The translations under genes were made by a program, and so were the position numbers. DNA of 64,000 nucleotides from Methylocaldum sp002005105 (GTDB lineage Bacteria; Pseudomonadota; Gammaproteobacteria; Methylococcales; Methylococcaceae), in assembly GCF_051027545.1 (NCBI RefSeq), contig NZ_CP194902.1:1860001-1924000 (forward strand). The letters are read 5' to 3'. Shown one piece after another: positions 50,670 to 60,303 of the stretch (its first letter is position 1; each line of letters starts with the position of its first letter). The notes below the pieces were generated by a model. The model worked only from the letters and a program-made list of their open reading frames with translations. It was not told the origin of the DNA and made no database searches.

Positions 50670-53600
50670 TCAAACCGCCGACATTTCCACCGCCGCGTCG
50701 ATATCGACCGCGACGATGCGGGACACGCCGGGTTCTTTCATGGTAACGCCGGCCAGATGCTGGGCGATTTCCATCGTCACTTTGTTATGCGAAATAAACA
50801 GGAATTGTACCTTTTCGGACATTTCTTTGACCAACTGGCTGAAACGGCCGACGTTGGCGTCGTCCAGCGGAGCGTCCACTTCATCGAGCAGGCAGAAGGG
50901 CGCCGGGTTGAGCTCGAAGATGGCGAACACCAGCGCTACCGCCGTGAGCGCTTTTTCGCCGCCCGATAGCAGGTGGATCGAGCTGTTCCGCTTGCCGGGC
51001 GGCCGCGCCATGATGCTGACGCCGGATTCCAGCAAATCGCGTTCGGTGAGGTCCAGGGATGCCTGGCCTCCGCCGAACAGCTTGGGAAACATGCGTTGCA
51101 GGCCGGCATTCACCTTGTCGAAGGTCTCTTTGAAGCGGGCTCGGCATTCCCGATCGATTTTCTCGATGGCTTCTCTCAACGTGGTCAGCGATTCGATCAG
51201 ATCCTGGTGCTGCTGATCGAGAAACTTCATGCGTTCTTCTTGCGCCAGGTATTCTTCCATCGCCGTCAGATTGACCGCGCCGAGCCTGATGATTTCTTCC
51301 CCCAGTTCGGCGACTCGCTTCTGCCAGATCTTTTCATCCGCGTCCTCGGGCAATTCGGCTAAAACCGCGTCCGGTTCCGCGCCCAGTTCATCGAATTGCT
51401 CCTGCACCGTCTGTCGGCGCACTTCGTTGGCCTGGAGTTCCAGCTTGGTCTGTTCGAGGCGCTGTTTGAGGCCGTCCAAGTCCCTCTGATTACGGACCCG
51501 AGCTTGGTCGACGCGGCGAATTTCGGCTTCCAGGTCGCCGACGCGCTTGCGTAAATCCGACAGTGTCCGCTCGACCTCGACGCGCTGCTCCAGCAGTTCT
51601 TCCAACCGGGCTTGTTCGTCCTCGACCGGTGTTTCTGCTTCGTTCATCTGTGCGCTGACGGTTTCCAGCCGTCCCAGGGACTGGTCGTACTGATTTTGGG
51701 CCCGCTCAAGGTGTTTTCGGGTTAAACCTTCAGCCGACTTCAGGGTTTCGAGACGGGTTTTGAGTTCGTGGACCCGGTCGCGCGCCGCTTTCAAGGACGC
51801 ATCGGCGTTGCCGAGAACATTTTCCAGCGCCTCCCGCCGGGCGGCATGATCCGCGGTTTTCGGTTCCAGCTCGGCAAGCCGTTCTTCCGCCTCGAGCAAG
51901 GCAGTCTTGGCCTCGGCGGTTTCTTCGACGATTTGAGACTGGTGTTCTTCCAGATCGTCCAGCTCGTATTCGAGCTGCCGGAGACGCTTCGCAGCCTGCT
52001 CGCAGCGTGCCGTGGCGGCGCTCAACTCGGCCTTGAGACGGGTTTGATCGGCGCCCAAAGTACGCTCCTGAGACTGCAGGCGCTCGCGCTCGTGCTCCGC
52101 ATCCTTCACTGCTTGATCGGCTTGCGCGAGATCGTGCTCCAGTATCCGGCTTCTTTCGAGCAGGCTGTCGCGCCGGGTCTTGAGTTCCCGCAGGTCGCGC
52201 TCCCGCTTGATCATGCCGGCCTTTCCGTCCTCCGGCTTGTGGACGGCCAGCCAGCCCCGGCCGAGGCGGATGCCGTCCGGAGTCACCACCGATTCGTGGT
52301 CCGCCAGCCGCTCGCTCAAGGTTTTCGCTGCCGCAAGATTTTCCGCGCAATATACGGCACCGAGCAGCGGACCGAGATCCCAGGGCGATTGCACTTGTCC
52401 GATGAGTTTTTCTGCGGCCGGCGTGGCAGCCCCATTCGGCGAGTGGGTTTCGAAGAAGCTCAGCGACTCGCCGGGAAGTTTGTCCAGATGCGGCCAATAG
52501 ACGGCCGGTCCCTCGACGCACAGGGCTTCGAGATGGCTGCCGAGGACACTTTCGACCGCCGTCTCCCAGCCGGAACGCACGTCCAGGTGTTCGGCCAGGC
52601 GCCCGGCACGATCGAGATCGCGTTCGGCCAGCCATGTCCTGACTGCGGCGCGGTCCTTGCCCATGGCGTGCTGTTGCAGCGTTTCCAGCGAGCTGATCTG
52701 GCCCTGTATGGCATGCACTTCGGCACGGCCGGCGTTCAGTTCGTCCTGGCAGGCTTTGGCCCGCTGGCGTTCCTGCTGAATTCGTTCGACCAGGCTTTGC
52801 AGCTGCTCGTGCAGCGCCGCGCGTTCGGCTTCGAGTTCCGCCAGATCCTGTTGCAGCGCTTCCAGGCCCTCGGTTTGCAGCGTGTCTTCGAGCTCGTCGC
52901 GCTCGGTTTCCAGCCGCTCCCGCCGGGACTGGAATTGTCGCTCCTGTTGTTCCAGTTGCTTGAGCCGCGATTTCTGAAGCTCAGCCTGGCCTTTGCAACG
53001 GTTGATTTCGCCGCTCAGCGATTCGAAGGCCTGGCGCAGGTTTCTGAGCGCCCGGTCCGATTCGTCTCGGTGTTTGACCGCTTCGATTTCGGCGGCCAAA
53101 CCCCGATCAAGGTCGGTCTCGACTGACGCGAGCTCTTCCCGCACGGCTTCGAGTTGGTGTCGATCGTTTTCCAGGTCGCGCAGCGCCTGTTCTTTTTCCC
53201 CTTGGAGCCGGGTTTGTTCCTGACGCAGGGTTTCGCGCGTCTTGTGCGCGTGCTTGATCGCCTGGTCGAGCCGGCTGACTTCGGAGCCCAGCTCGTAAAA
53301 GCGGCCTTGATGCTCGCCGAGTTGGTGTTGCAGCGCTTCGTGCTGGTCTCGATATTGCTCCAGCGTTTCGTTCAAGCCGTTGCCTTCGCTGACCAGTTGT
53401 CGGAACAGCTGTTCGGATGTTGCCAGGGACTTTTGATGATCGCGCAGGAGCTCGTCGTATTTGCGCCAGCGGATGGCGAGCAGTTGCTCTCTGTAGCGCC
53501 GCTCCTCCTGCTTGAGGCCCGTGTACTTTTCGGCCTTTCTCGCCTGCCGCCGGAGATTGTCCAGTTGTTTCGCCACCTCGTCGCGCAGATCCTGCAGCCG

Positions 53601-54176
53601 GTCTAGGTTTTCCTGGGTGTGACCCATGCGGAGTTCGGTTTCGTGACGCCTTTCCTTGTACTTCGAAATGCCCGCCGCTTCCTCGATGATCTCCCGCAGT
53701 TCGTCGGGCTTGGCTTCGATCAGCCGGGAGATGGTGCCTTGCTCGATGATGGCGTAGCTGCGGGAGCCGAGCCCGGTGCCGAGGAACAGGTCGGTGATGT
53801 CCTTGCGGCGGCAGCGGGTGCCGTTCAAGAGGTAGGTCGATTGCCCGTCCCGCGTGACCTGGCGCTTGATGGAAATTTCCGGGTATCTGGCGAATTCGCC
53901 CGGCGCCTTGCCTTCGCTGTTGTCGAAGATCAGTTCCACCGAGGCCATGCCCACCGGCTTGCGGGTGCTGGACCCGTTGAAGATCACGTCGGCCATGGTG
54001 TCGCCGCGGAGATGCTTGGCCGAGCTCTCGCCCATCACCCAGCGCACCGCGTCGATGATGTTCGATTTGCCGCAGCCGTTCGGTCCGACGATGCCCACCA
54101 GATTGCCGGGAAGCGGAATCGGCGTGGGGTCGACGAAGGACTTGAAGCCCGCGAGTTTGATCTTGTCCAGCCGCAT
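50670..54176 (-). CDS. smc: Chromosome segregation protein SMC
   Basis: A 1168-residue SMC ATPase that organises chromosomes. N-terminal Walker A VGPNGCGKSNIIDAVRWVMG, long coiled coils on both sides of a hinge (about 500-660; SVLGSHLEALCVEGPAVYW), C-terminal signature HLLSGGEKALTAVALVFAIF and Walker B FCLLDEVDAPLDD. Length is usual. Gammaproteobacteria with SMC rather than MukB carry it upstream of zipA-ligA, as here; scpA/scpB are not in the window. Confidence 0.96.
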   Translation of the reverse strand: MRLDKIKLAGFKSFVDPTPIPLPGNLVGIVGPNGCGKSNIIDAVRWVMGESSAKHLRGDTMADVIFNGSSTRKPVGMASVELIFDNSEGKAPGEFARYPEISIKRQVTRDGQSTYLLNGTRCRRKDITDLFLGTGLGSRSYAIIEQGTISRLIEAKPDELREIIEEAAGISKYKERRHETELRMGHTQENLDRLQDLRDEVAKQLDNLRRQARKAEKYTGLKQEERRYREQLLAIRWRKYDELLRDHQKSLATSEQLFRQLVSEGNGLNETLEQYRDQHEALQHQLGEHQGRFYELGSEVSRLDQAIKHAHKTRETLRQEQTRLQGEKEQALRDLENDRHQLEAVREELASVETDLDRGLAAEIEAVKHRDESDRALRNLRQAFESLSGEINRCKGQAELQKSRLKQLEQQERQFQSRRERLETERDELEDTLQTEGLEALQQDLAELEAERAALHEQLQSLVERIQQERQRAKACQDELNAGRAEVHAIQGQISSLETLQQHAMGKDRAAVRTWLAERDLDRAGRLAEHLDVRSGWETAVESVLGSHLEALCVEGPAVYWPHLDKLPGESLSFFETHSPNGAATPAAEKLIGQVQSPWDLGPLLGAVYCAENLAAAKTLSERLADHESVVTPDGIRLGRGWLAVHKPEDGKAGMIKRERDLRELKTRRDSLLERSRILEHDLAQADQAVKDAEHERERLQSQERTLGADQTRLKAELSAATARCEQAAKRLRQLEYELDDLEEHQSQIVEETAEAKTALLEAEERLAELEPKTADHAARREALENVLGNADASLKAARDRVHELKTRLETLKSAEGLTRKHLERAQNQYDQSLGRLETVSAQMNEAETPVEDEQARLEELLEQRVEVERTLSDLRKRVGDLEAEIRRVDQARVRNQRDLDGLKQRLEQTKLELQANEVRRQTVQEQFDELGAEPDAVLAELPEDADEKIWQKRVAELGEEIIRLGAVNLTAMEEYLAQEERMKFLDQQHQDLIESLTTLREAIEKIDRECRARFKETFDKVNAGLQRMFPKLFGGGQASLDLTERDLLESGVSIMARPPGKRNSSIHLLSGGEKALTAVALVFAIFELNPAPFCLLDEVDAPLDDANVGRFSQLVKEMSEKVQFLFISHNKVTMEIAQHLAGVTMKEPGVSRIVAVDIDAAVEMSAV

Positions 54177-54389
54177 CAGAGGGTGTAAATGAGTTTTGCA
54201 GTACGAGACGACAGCAGGAAAATGATGGTGGGCGCGATGGCGGGCAAGTCCGTTAGTCTGGTTTGTAATGGAACCGGGCGCTATTATAGCGGACTAAGTC
54301 ACGGCGTCATTCCGTACTTGTTTATGTCCTGTCTGTGTTCCGCCACTACTGCGCATCGCGCATTTCTGAAGATCCTTTACCGTTCTCCT

Positions 54390-54779
54390 ATGCCATCAAT
54401 ACCTAGCAAAGACCTCGAAACCTTCGATAATCCGCAACCCGGCCGCAATTACACTATCCGCATCGAGATTCCGGAGTTTACCTGCTTGTGCCCCAAAACC
54501 GGCCAGCCGGACTTCGCCACCATTCTGATCGAGTACGTGCCGAACCGATCGTGCGTGGAGCTCAAATCGCTCAAGCTTTATATCTGGTCTTTCCGCGAGG
54601 AGGGCGCGTTCCACGAAGCGGTGACCAATCGAATTCTCGATGATCTCGTCAGTGCCTGCGCTCCGAACTTCATGCGCGTGACCGCCCGCTTCAATGTACG
54701 TGGAGGTATCTACACCACGGTTGTCGCCGAGCACCGCGATCCGGCGTGGGAGCCGCCGCGGCTGGTCAATCTGCCGTAA
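54390..54779 (+). CDS. queF: preQ0 reductase (7-cyano-7-deazaguanine reductase), short type
   Basis: A 129-residue QueF of the single-domain type, reducing preQ0 to preQ1 with NADPH for queuosine in tRNA. The catalytic segment CLCPKTGQPDFATI places the nucleophile at Cys34 and the proton donor at Asp41; SCVELKSLKLYIWSFR is the substrate-binding SLK(L/S) block. The ATG at 54390 gives the normal N terminus; the frame reaches 54189 in unrelated sequence. Its end overlaps the convergent methyltransferase by 14 bases. Confidence 0.94.
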   Translation: MPSIPSKDLETFDNPQPGRNYTIRIEIPEFTCLCPKTGQPDFATILIEYVPNRSCVELKSLKLYIWSFREEGAFHEAVTNRILDDLVSACAPNFMRVTARFNVRGGIYTTVVAEHRDPAWEPPRLVNLP

Positions 54780-55470
54780 GCGACGGATTGCGGCGCCGGG
54801 CGATGAAAAGCACGTTGGCAAACGGCGTGCCTTCGCTCATCGGAACGGTCTCCACGAAAAATCCCAAGGCTTCGAGCAAGCCTTTCCATTCCGTCTCGCT
54901 GCGGTAATGATAGCGTTGCCGAACATGGCCCCGCGCCAGCGCGCACAGCCGCTCTGCGGTTCGGGTGGCTTGAAAACTTAGGCCTGAACCGGCATCCGCC
55001 TCCCGCATGACCAGCGCACCGCCATCGGGCAGTACGTCCGCTATTCGCTCGAGCAGCGCCTCCTGTTCGTCCGCCGCGAGATAAAGCAGAAGGTCCAGCA
55101 GGACAGCCGCTCGGCAGGCGGGCAAGGCTGCCGAGCGCACGTCGGCGACGGCGATTTCCGCCTCGTCGCCCAAGGCCAGCCTGGCGGCGGCTACGTCGTT
55201 CGGACGCAGATCGATGCCGAAAAATTGCGCGTTGCTCAGCGGAATCAGATCGAGTCTCCGAGCTTCCGACAATAGGCTCATGAGAATGCCTCTCCCGCAG
55301 CCGAGATCGAGAATCGCGCCGCTTCGGGGAAGCCAATCGGGATTGGAAAGGAGATAGGCGTACACGGGATCGTGCCGCAGCTTGCCGCGCACGAATCCTT
55401 CGGTGAAGCGGCCCGCCGCCCGATAGCGGCGGGCGGTTTGTTCGGCCAAATGGCCGAAATCGACGATCAC
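54766..55470 (-). CDS. Class I SAM-dependent methyltransferase
   Basis: A 234-residue protein with motif I ILDLGCGRGILMSLLSEA, FFGIDLRPNDVAAARLAL and the motif IV region AVLLDLLLYLAADEQ. Start is GTG at 55470, nine bases after the stop of the lipoprotein gene, so both are probably one transcript. Substrate unknown; the fold resembles small-molecule or lipid methyltransferases near envelope genes. Confidence 0.83.
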   Translation of the reverse strand: MIVDFGHLAEQTARRYRAAGRFTEGFVRGKLRHDPVYAYLLSNPDWLPRSGAILDLGCGRGILMSLLSEARRLDLIPLSNAQFFGIDLRPNDVAAARLALGDEAEIAVADVRSAALPACRAAVLLDLLLYLAADEQEALLERIADVLPDGGALVMREADAGSGLSFQATRTAERLCALARGHVRQRYHYRSETEWKGLLEALGFFVETVPMSEGTPFANVLFIARRRNPSLTAD

Positions 55471-55479
55471 TGCGCGTTT

Positions 55480-55875
55480 TTAAATGCTCAACAGCTCGCG
55501 CTTGATGGCATTATCGAAATTCTGAATCCAGCCGTTGTAATTGCTGTGAATCTTGGTGCCGTCGTAGTTCAGGTTGTTGCTGTTCTTGTAGCGGATATTG
55601 TATTTGTCCTTGCTGTAGGTGATGTCCACTTCCGCCATATGGGAGCGGATGAACAGCGTTCCGATGAGCTGTCCCGGCTTTACTTTTCTGACCTGCCAGC
55701 CGAGTCCGGCACCTGCCCGAATGATGGCTTTCTCGACGTCCTCGGCGGTATAAGGCTTGTTGCCCGTCACCATGACCGGCGCGTCGTAGACGTTGTATAC
55801 CGGAGAAGTCCGGCAACCGGCCAGGAGAACGAAAGCGGCGACGAATAAGGCGACGAGTACGGGTTTGAGTCTCAT
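55480..55875 (-). CDS. Lipoprotein, function unknown
   Basis: A 131-residue protein with lipobox VLLAGC (Cys21). The mature part is a small alpha/beta domain (YTAEDVEKAIIRAGAGLGWQ, AEVDITYSKDKYNIRYKNS, NYNGWIQNFDNAIKREL) often seen in periplasmic lipoproteins of gammaproteobacteria. No function is recognised. It is upstream of the methyltransferase on the same strand. A purine-rich AGAGAAA lies before the ATG. Confidence 0.8.
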   Translation of the reverse strand: MRLKPVLVALFVAAFVLLAGCRTSPVYNVYDAPVMVTGNKPYTAEDVEKAIIRAGAGLGWQVRKVKPGQLIGTLFIRSHMAEVDITYSKDKYNIRYKNSNNLNYDGTKIHSNYNGWIQNFDNAIKRELLSI

Positions 55876-56068
55876 TGTTTTTTCTCTTTTTGTTGGTTGA
55901 CGGAAAATCCCAAGAGGACGCTAAGCACGAATCGCTGTTCCGACGATCCTTTATCCCCCCAGATCGATTGTGCAAAGGATCCGCGTTCAGGGCAACAATC
56001 GTTCACATTAAGTTAGCGTCGATCCCGAAACTTCTATGTGGGTAACAGCTTTTTAAAGCTTGGAGTCG

Positions 56069-56860
56069 TCATAGCGGAACGGGAATCAGGTTCAGCCGAG
56101 CGACTTCGTCCAGCAATCTCGGCAAGGCTTCCAGTACGACGGGGCGGCCGTTCCGGTCGCGGGCCGAAGAGCCATCGTGCAGCAGCAAAATATCTCCGCC
56201 GCGGAGGTTTTTGGACAAACGCCGCACGATCTTTTGAGGGTCGCCGAACACGGCATCGTAGCCACGGCGTGTCCATGAAACCAAGGTCAGATCCAAGCTG
56301 CTCAGCACGGGTTGCAGCCACGGGTTGCGCATGCCGACGGGGGCCCGGAAGTAGCGCGGTGAGGCGCCCGTGAGAGCTGTTAACGCCGCTTGCGCTCGCC
56401 CGATTTCCGCCTTGAAACCGCCGACGGCGCTCAAGGCGAAGGTATGCGCATGGCGGTATGTGTGATTTTCGATGCGATGGCCTCGCGATACGATGTCGCG
56501 AACCAGTTCCGGATACTTTTCGGCTCTGGCGGCGATGCAAAAAAAGCTGGCTTTGGCTTGGTAACGATCCAACAGATCGAGCACTTTCGGCGTGGTCTCG
56601 ATGTCGGGTCCGTCGTCGAAGGTCAGTGCGATTTCCTTGCGTTCCGCTCGTTCGGCGGGGAGCCGGGTGAGGTTCGGGCCGAGCAGCGGGCTGGTAGGCC
56701 AAAAGCTCGCGCCGAATACGATCGCGTGATTGGCTGCGAGGGCCTCGACGAGCAGCGTCGATCCATCGGGCGCAAGAAGCGCGGCGGACCCGCCGATGAC
56801 TTGAAAAGCCGCGGAATAGCGCAGAAAAGGCGAGGGAAGCCAGTGGCGGACGGAGTGCAT
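56069..56860 (-). CDS. Polysaccharide deacetylase (NodB family)
   Basis: About 263 residues with a NodB domain: LTFDDGPD holds the metal Asp and catalytic base, HRIENHTYRHAHT has the HxxxH metal pair, FRAPVGMRNP is the third motif and ILLLHDG the last. A hydrophobic N-terminal region (VIGGSAALLAPDG, HAIVFGASFW) probably anchors it in the inner membrane. The start at ATG 56860 is preferred to a TTG at 56890; neither has a good ribosome site. It likely trims acetyl groups from an envelope polysaccharide. All catalytic motifs are present. Confidence 0.88.
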   Translation of the reverse strand: MHSVRHWLPSPFLRYSAAFQVIGGSAALLAPDGSTLLVEALAANHAIVFGASFWPTSPLLGPNLTRLPAERAERKEIALTFDDGPDIETTPKVLDLLDRYQAKASFFCIAARAEKYPELVRDIVSRGHRIENHTYRHAHTFALSAVGGFKAEIGRAQAALTALTGASPRYFRAPVGMRNPWLQPVLSSLDLTLVSWTRRGYDAVFGDPQKIVRRLSKNLRGGDILLLHDGSSARDRNGRPVVLEALPRLLDEVARLNLIPVPL

Positions 56861-57063
56861 CGGCGTTATGTGTATCGAGTCGGAGAGCAAAGCTTGAGGA
56901 TTAAAACCGATTTTCTTATCCGTGGGGAGATGCCCGCCGCTTGATCAACGATATTCCGGGGACCTCCATGCTTGCCTGGCCGAGCGGATCAGGCTTACGC
57001 TCTCGTCAAGAAGGTCTCGAAGCTTGTCTATATAGAGAAGACCTGCTTTTCCGATTGATAGAA

Positions 57064-60000
57064 ATGAATAGACGAAAACTGATCAAGCTCTTGTTGGGCT
57101 TGGCATGTCTGGTGGGGTTCGGTTTGGCGCGGGCGGCGAATTCCGCAGCAGTGATTTTGGACGATTTCGAAACGCTGAGCGGCTGGACCGCCGTGGCCGC
57201 GGAAGGCACTCATGTGGAATTGGCTCAGGATACCGGCCGGACCGGCATGGGTCTACGCCTCGATTTCGATTTCAGGGGCGGTACGGGCTTTGTTACCGTG
57301 CGCAAGAAGTTCTCCATCCCGCTGCCCGAAAATTACGCATTCACGTTTTATACGCGGGCGGAAGCGCCGGCCAACAATGTCGAGTTTAAGATCATCGACC
57401 CCTCCGGGGATAACGTCTGGTGGCGACGGCGCTTCGATTTCAAGTTGCCGGTGGACTGGCAACAGTACCGCGTGAAAAAACGTATGTTCGACTTCGCGTG
57501 GGGACCGTCCAATACGCCACTCAAGCAGGTTGGATTCGTCGAGTTCTCGATCACGTCGAGCACCGGCGGCAAGGGATCGATTTGGCTCGACGATTTCCGC
57601 TTCGAGAAGCGCGAGCCGATTACCGCCTACAATCTCACGCCCAAAGTCACGGCCTCGACCACCGCCAAGGATCACGACCCGGAGTCGGTGCTGGACGCGA
57701 AGCCCGAAACCTCATGGCAAAGCGGCGCGCTCGCGGAAAGCCAGTGGCTGCAGGTCGATTTTCTGAAGCGCCGCGAATATGGCGGCTTGATCATCGAGTG
57801 GGACCGCGACGATTACGCCACCGCTTATCAGGTTCGGATTTCCCAAGACGGCAAGCTATGGCAGCCGGTGTACACGGTCAGTCTGGGCAACGGGCGCCGC
57901 GATTACATTTATATGCCCGACGCCGAATCCCGCTATTTGCGGCTGGAGTTGCAGAAAAGCAGCCGCGGCCGGGGATACGGCATCAGCTCGCTGACCATAA
58001 AACCGTTCGACTTTTCCGCCTCGCCGAACGCATTTTTCGAAACCATTGCCCGTGAAGCGCCCCGCGGTATCTACCCGAAATATTTTTACGGCGAGCAAAG
58101 TTATTTCACCGTCATCGGCGCCAACGGCAGCGACAAGGAGGGTTTGCTGAACGAGGAAGGGGCGCTGGAAGTGGATAAGAACGCATTTTCCATCGAACCC
58201 TTCTTATACACCAAAGGCAAGCTCGTTACCTGGAACGACGTGTTTCCGGTACAGGAGCTCGAGCGCGGTTATTTGCCCGTGCCCTCGGTGACCTGGCGGT
58301 CCGATTCGGTCGAAATGAAGACGACGGCTTTCGCCGCCAGCAAGCCCGGGCAGGCGCTTTATGCGCGCTATCGGGTGGAGAACAACGGCAGCGAGCGTGA
58401 GCAGTTGAAGCTCTTGCTCGCGATCCGTCCGTTTCAAGTCAATCCGCCCTGGCAGGCCTTGAATATGGTGGGGGGCGTTGCGCAAATCCACGATATCGCG
58501 CTGGACGGGCGAATCATCCGGGTCGACGAGAATCGCTCGGTAATCCCCTTGACCCCGCCTCATCACTTTGGTGCGACGACCTTCGACCAAGGTTCGATTA
58601 CCGATTTCTTGATGGAAGGCAAAGTGCCGCAGCAGACCGAAGCTCACGACCCCTTCGGCTATGCGTCCGCCGCCTTGGAATACGAGCTGGATTTGCCTCC
58701 CGGCGCGTCGCGGGAGATTTATCTGGCGATTCCGTATCAGAATCCGGAGGCCATTCTGGAGGCGGCGAATATAGTGGAGGGGAACGGCAGTGCCTTCGGT
58801 CGGGCCCGGTTTCGGGATGCCGTCAACTTCTGGGAGGCCAAGATCGTCCGCGCCGATCTGATCGTTCCGCCCGAGGCGCAAAAGCTTCGGGATACGGTGA
58901 GGAGCAATCTGGCCTATATCTTCATCAACCGGGACGGCGCCGCGCTTTATCCCGGTTCTCGCTCCTACGCCCGCTCCTGGATTCGCGACGCGGCCTTGAT
59001 GTCCGCCGCCTTGCTCGGCATGGGGTATACCGAAGAAGTACGGCACTTCATCGAATGGTATGCCGGGTTCCAGTTTCCCAACGGGAAGATTCCCTGCTGC
59101 GTCGATCACAGGGGGCCCGATAGCGTCCCCGAGAACGACAGCCACGGCGAGTTCATTTACGTTGTCGCCGAATACTACCGTTACACGCGCGATATCGGTT
59201 TTGTATACGAGATGTGGCCGACGATCGTGAAATCGGTGCACTATATCGAGCAGTTGCGCAATCAACGGAAGAGCGAAGAGTACAAGTCCTCCGATAAATC
59301 GATGTTTTTCGGCATGATGCCCGAATCCATCAGTCACGAAGGTTACAGCGCCCATCCGGTACACTCCTACTGGGACGGCTTTTGGACCTTGCGCGGGCTC
59401 AAGGATGCCGCCGACTTGGCCGTGCTGGTCATGGACGAAAACAATGCCGCGCATTTTGACGCTTTGCGGGACGATTTTCGCAGCGACCTGTACCAATCCA
59501 TCAAGCGCACCATGGCCAAGCACAAGATCGCCTTCATGCCGGGTTCGGCGGAGCTGGGCGATTTCGACGCCACCGCCACGGCCATGGCGGTCGCGGTCGG
59601 CGGCGAGCAGACCAATCTTCCGATAGAGGCGCTGAACAAGACCTTCGACAATTTCTACGACTATTTCAACAAGCGGCGCGACGACAAGCTGGAATGGATC
59701 GCTTACACGCCGTACGAAGTGCGTACCGTAGAAGCGCTGGTCCGTATGGGGCGGCGCGAGCAGGCGCTGGAGCTGTTGAATTTTCTGCTCAAGGATCAAC
59801 GTCCCGCCGACTGGAATCACTGGGCGGAGGTCGTCTGGCGCGATCCCAAGCATCCCAAGTTCATAGGCGATATGCCCCATGCCTGGATCGGGGCGGAATT
59901 CGTGCGGGCGATGCGCGCTCTGTACGCGTATGAACGTGAAAGCGATCAAGCATTGGTTCTGGCGGCAGGAATTCCGAAAGCGTGGCTGGAGGGTGGCGGC

Positions 60001-60276
60001 GATGTGGGCGTGAAGCGTTTGCCCACGTGGTATGGAACCTTGAACTATACCTTGCGCCAGGAAGAACCCGATAAATTGCGGCTCGTGCTCTCCGGCGATC
60101 TCGCCCTGCCTCCAGGCAAGATCGTTCTCAAGGCACCCGCCGACCAGCCCATCCGGTCGCTTACCGTCAACGGAAAACCGGTCGATACGTTTACCGCCGA
60201 TCAAGCGGTGATCGGCGAGTTTCCGGCGGAAGCGACGGTGAACTACGGGGCGGCAATTACGCAGCAAGCCAATTGA
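57064..60276 (+). CDS. Secreted discoidin-domain glycosidase-like protein
   Basis: A 1070-residue secreted protein. Signal peptide (KLIKLLLGLACLVGFGLARA), a carbohydrate-binding-like beta domain (about 25-175; VILDDFETLSGWTAVA), a discoidin/F5-8C domain (about 180-320; SVLDAKPETSWQSGALAESQ), a beta-sandwich middle, and a C-terminal six-hairpin (alpha/alpha)6 region with SYARSWIRDAALMSAAL and HSYWDGFWTLRGLKDAA as in GH15/GH63-like enzymes. The catalytic residues cannot be named with confidence. The ATG at 57064 starts the signal peptide; a TTG at 56941 gives a longer frame. It is 27 bases before the GH94-like gene. Confidence 0.8.
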   Translation: MNRRKLIKLLLGLACLVGFGLARAANSAAVILDDFETLSGWTAVAAEGTHVELAQDTGRTGMGLRLDFDFRGGTGFVTVRKKFSIPLPENYAFTFYTRAEAPANNVEFKIIDPSGDNVWWRRRFDFKLPVDWQQYRVKKRMFDFAWGPSNTPLKQVGFVEFSITSSTGGKGSIWLDDFRFEKREPITAYNLTPKVTASTTAKDHDPESVLDAKPETSWQSGALAESQWLQVDFLKRREYGGLIIEWDRDDYATAYQVRISQDGKLWQPVYTVSLGNGRRDYIYMPDAESRYLRLELQKSSRGRGYGISSLTIKPFDFSASPNAFFETIAREAPRGIYPKYFYGEQSYFTVIGANGSDKEGLLNEEGALEVDKNAFSIEPFLYTKGKLVTWNDVFPVQELERGYLPVPSVTWRSDSVEMKTTAFAASKPGQALYARYRVENNGSEREQLKLLLAIRPFQVNPPWQALNMVGGVAQIHDIALDGRIIRVDENRSVIPLTPPHHFGATTFDQGSITDFLMEGKVPQQTEAHDPFGYASAALEYELDLPPGASREIYLAIPYQNPEAILEAANIVEGNGSAFGRARFRDAVNFWEAKIVRADLIVPPEAQKLRDTVRSNLAYIFINRDGAALYPGSRSYARSWIRDAALMSAALLGMGYTEEVRHFIEWYAGFQFPNGKIPCCVDHRGPDSVPENDSHGEFIYVVAEYYRYTRDIGFVYEMWPTIVKSVHYIEQLRNQRKSEEYKSSDKSMFFGMMPESISHEGYSAHPVHSYWDGFWTLRGLKDAADLAVLVMDENNAAHFDALRDDFRSDLYQSIKRTMAKHKIAFMPGSAELGDFDATATAMAVAVGGEQTNLPIEALNKTFDNFYDYFNKRRDDKLEWIAYTPYEVRTVEALVRMGRREQALELLNFLLKDQRPADWNHWAEVVWRDPKHPKFIGDMPHAWIGAEFVRAMRALYAYERESDQALVLAAGIPKAWLEGGGDVGVKRLPTWYGTLNYTLRQEEPDKLRLVLSGDLALPPGKIVLKAPADQPIRSLTVNGKPVDTFTADQAVIGEFPAEATVNYGAAITQQAN

Positions 60277-60303
60277 TTTCGATTTTTGACCTAAGGAGTC
60301 CGC

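Noticed and set aside
54189..54389. N-terminal extension of QueF or a preQ1 riboswitch before it
   Set aside because: The extra frame has no QueF similarity, the ATG at 54390 gives the standard length, and no compact preQ1 aptamer pattern was found by eye.
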